This document shows positions 59,501-64,000 of a stretch of 64,000 bases of DNA, piece by piece. Source of the stretch: Bugula neritina (taxonomy: Eukaryota > Bryozoa > Gymnolaemata > Cheilostomatida > Bugulidae); assembly GCA_964035545.1 (NCBI GenBank), contig OZ037768.1:3959241-4023240 (forward strand), written 5' to 3'. Numbering within the stretch: position 1 is the first letter of the stretch; each line of letters starts with the position of its first letter. The notes below the pieces were generated by a model. It ran no database searches. It was not told the origin of the DNA and saw nothing but the letters and a program-made list of their open reading frames with translations. The translations under genes and the position numbers were made by a program.

Positions 59501-62500
59501 TACAAATTTATTATATTATATTTTCATATTATATACTCTTTGCTTATTTTACTTGCTCTTTATTATTGGTTATTTAACTGCATCATCATATTTCACATGT
59601 CTTTTGAGTATGTTGCTAAACTGGTGTGTTGAAGCCATTTCAATGCTTGAGTATATTTCATACTAAACTATCATCATTCACTCTGCTGTAGGTAATGCTA
59701 GACGTTGAGTTCACATCTTGGTGTTAATATTACAGGCATTTGAGTTCTATGAAGAGATGCTGTCTGTAAGATACCCGTATCCTGCGTATAAACAGGTGTT
59801 TGTTGATGAAGCGTACACCGACTCTCATATCTGCTCCTCCATCACCATATTCAGGTATCTTCTCACAGTTGCTCTAGTAGAGGCTATTTTTAGCATCATA
59901 GATAAAGTGTCATAATGGGACAGCTGTAGTCATTGTCTGGTGGGTAAGCCTGGTCATGTGTCTTTTTGATGACCTAAAAAAAATGTTTTTTCAAACTGCT
60001 GTTGTATTATACTTTGTATACCATATCCCATCGTGCTTTCCCAATGTGTGTATATTAAGTGTTTGTACCTTATGTTCATCTGGATATGTATATTTTAGCA
60101 CCAATTTGCTACACTCCAGTAGAATTATTGATCAGAATCCATTAAGCAGGTTTGAGCAAGCTCTTGGGATAGCACATCAGTTCTTTGGATGTTTCATATC
60201 CAGAAGAAGTTGGTGAGTGTGAATTTTGTATTGTATATTATTATATATAAAGTGTAATATGTTATATAAAATTTAATATTTATATAAATATAATGTGAAT
60301 AAAATTGTGAGAGATGTGTTATATAATATTCAATAAAGCAAATATCCAGTTTTCGACTCAATTCCTTGATTCTTTTCAGTTTTCAAAACTTGAAGATGAG
60401 ATTGAAAATTGAGTAAACAATTTAATTTTTTTGCTATCAAGTTTTGTAATCATCTTTGCAAAGTTTATAAAACAAGTTTTGTTGTAAAATATACATTAAA
60501 GCTGTGCGGGTTGTTCTGTAATGTAGCTTCATATTTAAGGTACGATGCATGGCTCACAATTGGCATATCCAGATATCTAACATACCAATACCTGAAAGCC
60601 ACATTTGGTAACAATGAATACAGGTATTGTGTTAGACAAGTGAGTATCTTTTAAATCTAATATTAGAACTGAGAAAAATAGAGTCAAAGTTGCTAGTTCA
60701 AGACTATAAGCAAAAAGTTTGAAATTTTCTTTAATTTAAAATTATACAGGATAATACTGTGATTATGTGAATATATTGAGGAGTAATATGTAAGATGTCG
60801 TACATAACTATATGTACCTGTATGTAACGCTACCTAGCTGTAAATAACTGTAGATGCTGTTAGATGTGTGTGACTATGAGCAGAGAGAAACGCCCATAAT
60901 TCTCGACTCTTCAACTACAATGAGCAGGTCATACTTTGACATAAACCGCCCCCAGACTATCCCCTCTGAGTACGTTAATGTGTTTACCAAGAAGTCCTGT
61001 CTCGTTCTCAGAATGCTGGAGAATCGCCTTGGAAAGGAGCTTCTCCTACAGGTTGTTGGAACTTAATGTTTTATCTAGCATAGAGATTATATATTAATAC
61101 ATTATTTATGATGTTATGCATTGCAGCTGGAAGGATCATAAGGTTATTAAATGTTTATATCAAGAAGTCCTTATATGTCTGCTAGACTCTAGAGTTTCCA
61201 TGATCCTATGAATAGAACCACCTTATCTATTATGAGTAGTTTCCATGACTTTGTCGAGTCCAGCATTACTCTGATTATTTAGTCTCCTTATTTTCTTTCC
61301 TCAGGTGTTCAACAAGATGCTGTCGTTGGCAGCGTTGTCATCAAGCTCTGAGTATAGCACGGGGATGTGGGACAATGTTATGGTATCTACCAAATCTGTG
61401 AGTACATTGTATTACTATTACATTGTTTACATGTTACATTGTATTACATGTTATATTGTATTACTCTTATATTGTATTACTGTTATATTGTATTACTGTA
61501 ACAATGTATTACATGTCATTATTTCTAACTAATATTCCCATGTGTCTCAGGCAGTTTGTGCATCTTTGAATTGATTCTGCAGTAGATAATGTTGTTATAA
61601 TTATTGGAGTTGTCGTCTGTTTTGTTATAGTTTTCCAAGAGCGTGTTTACAGTCACTGGTAAAGACTTAGAAGTGTTTATTAACCAGTGGGTCTATCAAT
61701 CGGGGTGTGCTTACTTCACCGGGAAATGTAAGTTCAACAAGAAGAGAAATGTTGTAGAACTTGAGCTAAAGCAAGATAGTTCCGGCAAAGGCGTGCTCAA
61801 GTATGTGGTGAGTATGACAGATAGTTTTGAGAGTTATTGTCTCTCTCTCTAAGGCCAGCTATACCCCTATACTGGTAAATATAGTTGTACGAGTTATTGT
61901 CACTCGGCAGCACTATTTTGTGTCTCTGCTGCCGCTTGTCCCCAATAGTGCCAGACTGTTCACCATAGTTAAGATGAAGCATACATATAATTTCGTCAGT
62001 TGTCCTGCTTGCAGTCTGCATTTTCTGTTGGAGATTGGTGATGGGTATTTCTAATTTACTAATATTAAGTAGGAATGTTCATGGTGCTAAGTTTTAATTC
62101 AATTTAATAAAATTGATTCACTTAGTGTGTTTTCATTAAACACACTGAATCTGGCTGTTGCAGTTTTAACAAAATTAACATGCATTATATTTGTAGTACA
62201 TTTTATTTATATTTTATGCAATATTTGTAATATCTGGGAGTTTATGGCTTGTGTGTAACCTGCAGGGCCCCCTGGAGGTTACGATACAGGAGTTGGACGG
62301 CTCCTTCAATCACACCTTTAAGATTGAAGAGAATAAGACTAAGTTTGAGATTACGTGTCACTCGAAGAGTCGGCGTCAGAAGAAAAAGAAGATTCCGCTG
62401 ATGACAGGTGAAGAGGTGGAGATGGACATGGCCAGTTTGGAGTGAGTTGAGTCTTTCTACTACCTCCATGTTGTTTGCTTACAGAGTTTCTGTTAAAGTT

Positions 62501-63823
62501 GACTGTTTCTGAAATATATTTTTGTTTTTGTGTATAATTATCTCGCAAAAAATACCGGATAGAGAAATTTTAATTTAATAATTATTGACAGCAAGCATTA
62601 TTCTATTCACATGTTAAATGATCCAAGGAACAGTGATCTTTGTTTTACTTGCTTTTTAGAGATTTGTTGTTAGTTTATAAAATTTATATTGCAAAAAATT
62701 GCGCTTCAGCTGCAAAATGATTTTTTTTACAGATGATTCTAATCATTTCGTATTACAGTGTATTTTGCTGCAACAAATTGTGATAATTTGCAAAAGTAAC
62801 AGGTTTTTTCTGTGACTTCCTATACGTATGTACTTTGGTCTCAGTTAGAAAGTTGTCTTTTCTTAGTTGTTATATTCTCCTGACACTGTAATCCCTTTCA
62901 GCCCTGACTCTCCCATGATATGGCTGCGTATAGACCCCAACATGCTAATACTGAGGAAGTTAAACTGGGAGCTGACAGACACTATGTGGCAGTATCAGCT
63001 GAAGTATGAGAGAGACGTGGTGGCGCAGTGTGAGGTGAGGAGTAGATAATTTGTAACTTTATGCTCTTGTTATGTAACGTGTTGTATCGCTGTCAGGTTC
63101 ATATATTTTTGCATATATCAAAATATTTAGATTGTGCTTCATCAGAAGATTTCATTACATAAAATATAACATTGACTGCGATGAAGCCAAACACAGTAGC
63201 ATCTTGTAGCTCTGATAACTTTCTAGTCACTTACCACCTCTGCTTTGTATTCTAAACTCTGATAAAGTGTTGTGTAGTTGAAACATAGTATTGGTAATGA
63301 ATAACTATCCTTTATACGGAATATTTATTTTCTGAAATTAAATTTGGGTGACTCTAGTTTTTATTTTGTATAAATACTATTTAACACCAATTTACGTTAT
63401 CTCAATTAACTGTAATTTCATACTGTATAAATATTGTGTGTTGCAATAAGATCCAAGCCGCATAGCAGTTAGATGAGAAAAATTGAACACTAAATCACAG
63501 TAGACATATGGTTTTTTAGTTATTAGATTTGCAAATTTTAACATGTTAAATTTGCCCCAAGTGATGCATCTTTGTTTTAAACTGTTTTCAGTTAATATAT
63601 GTTAGAACATAAAAATTAAGTATTGCATATATGCGCGTGCATGTGTGTACTACAATATTACAATATTACATAATAATTCTGTTGCTGATTGTAGGCTCTT
63701 CATGCATTGGAGTCTGAAAAGGATTTTGCTACCTCTGCTACCAGATCAACTCTCATGGAGATTGTTGATGATGACCATTGTTTCTATAAAGTTAGGATAA
63801 TGGCAACTCATTCATTAGTCAAG
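56596..63823 (+). CDS. TAF2: TFIID subunit 2, 5' part (partial gene)
   Basis: TAF2 is the M1-aminopeptidase-like TFIID subunit that contacts the initiator and downstream core promoter. Exons: 56596-56617, 56923-56975, 57383-57455, 57643-57733, 58018-58136, 58476-58620, 58739-58933, 59383-59485, 59736-59854, 60099-60212, 60540-60639, 60854-61051, 61305-61397, 61631-61807, 62266-62441, 62902-63034, 63695-63823; 680 residues in phase, continuing past the window. Landmarks: GGLHFVLPRMKDG, MWFPCIDSYNELCTWK, GPFECHIDPNMNEVKHYCLP, STNLLHSSRIIDQNPL, HQFFGCFISRRSW, GPLEVTIQELDGSFNHTF and KKKKIPLMTGEEVEMDM. The peptidase zinc motif HExxH is absent, as expected for TAF2. Intron 3 (57456-57642) is of the AT-AC U12 type. 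The start codon exon is short (MSHNFKL), and the N-terminus is shorter than in human. Confidence 0.95.
57456..57642 (+). other. U12-type AT-AC intron in TAF2
   Basis: The intron starts ATATCCTTTTT, the U12 donor consensus, and ends TTTCAC. TCCTTGAC at 57622-57629 is a U12 branch site, with its A 14 bases from the 3' end. Using these borders, codon C|GG joins in phase to give LNCKQSRIFEVVVND, the exact length of the human segment. No GT-AG alternative gives that match. Confidence 0.93.
61404..61518 (+). repeat. Tandem repeat in TAF2 intron 13
   Basis: Repeats of TTATATTGTATTACTG and close variants beginning six bases inside the intron, immediately after the donor GTGAGT. Confidence 0.85.
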
Positions 63824-64000
63824 GTATGCTATATTTATACAAGTGTATTCCAATACATTTACAGATTTTATATATAAATTAATCAAATATAATTACACCT
63901 GGATATTGTGGAATATCTTGTAACTGTTAACTTAACTCAGCTGTTCACTCTGCTGTATTGACTGACTGAAGGTCTGACGGGATTGGCTGATGACTCGTTT

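Overview
The window is nuclear DNA from an intron-rich, AT-rich animal, most likely a non-vertebrate metazoan; I cannot name the species. The genes are ordinary conserved eukaryotic genes split into short exons (about 50 to 300 bases) with GT-AG introns. One intron is a clear U12-type AT-AC intron. There is no bacterial-style organisation and no ribosome binding sites. Exon models were built by hand from splice-site phase plus remembered family alignments, so start and end bases are proposals supported by frame consistency, not by transcripts.

Layout. 1-4.8 kb (minus): 5' half of a ferroportin (SLC40A1) gene. 7.2-13.4 kb (minus): complete 15-exon nucleolar GTPase NOG1/GTPBP4. 14.8-23.5 kb (plus): two tandem, head-to-tail glucose-6-phosphatase-like genes with the same exon plan, both lacking the catalytic histidines. 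24.1-32.5 kb (plus): 13-exon cyclic-nucleotide-binding protein resembling CNBD2, with a non-autonomous hAT element in its last intron. 33.3-41.7 kb (minus): two tandem calmodulin-like genes, each with four EF-hands. 46.1-50.4 kb (plus): EIPR1/TSSC1 WD40 protein. 51.4-52.4 kb (minus): CYRI/FAM49, intronless. 56.6 kb to the window end (plus): 5' part of TAF2, 17 exons seen.

The genes do not form a pathway. They cover iron export, ribosome biogenesis, a G6Pase-fold membrane protein family, cyclic nucleotide and Ca2+ signalling, endosome trafficking (EIPR1), Rac/Scar regulation (CYRI) and transcription initiation (TAF2). Two local tandem duplications (G6Pase-like and EF-hand) are the main sign of lineage-specific evolution.

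The most unusual content is: (1) the paired G6Pase-like pseudoenzymes; (2) minisatellites that begin exactly at, or within a few bases of, splice sites and repeat the splice motif in each unit; (3) a 915-bp uninterrupted TG tract; (4) a perfect 60-bp-arm hairpin in a NOG1 intron and a 224-bp palindrome with an AT core; (5) a hAT-type MITE with perfect 8-bp target duplication; (6) the U12 AT-AC intron in TAF2.
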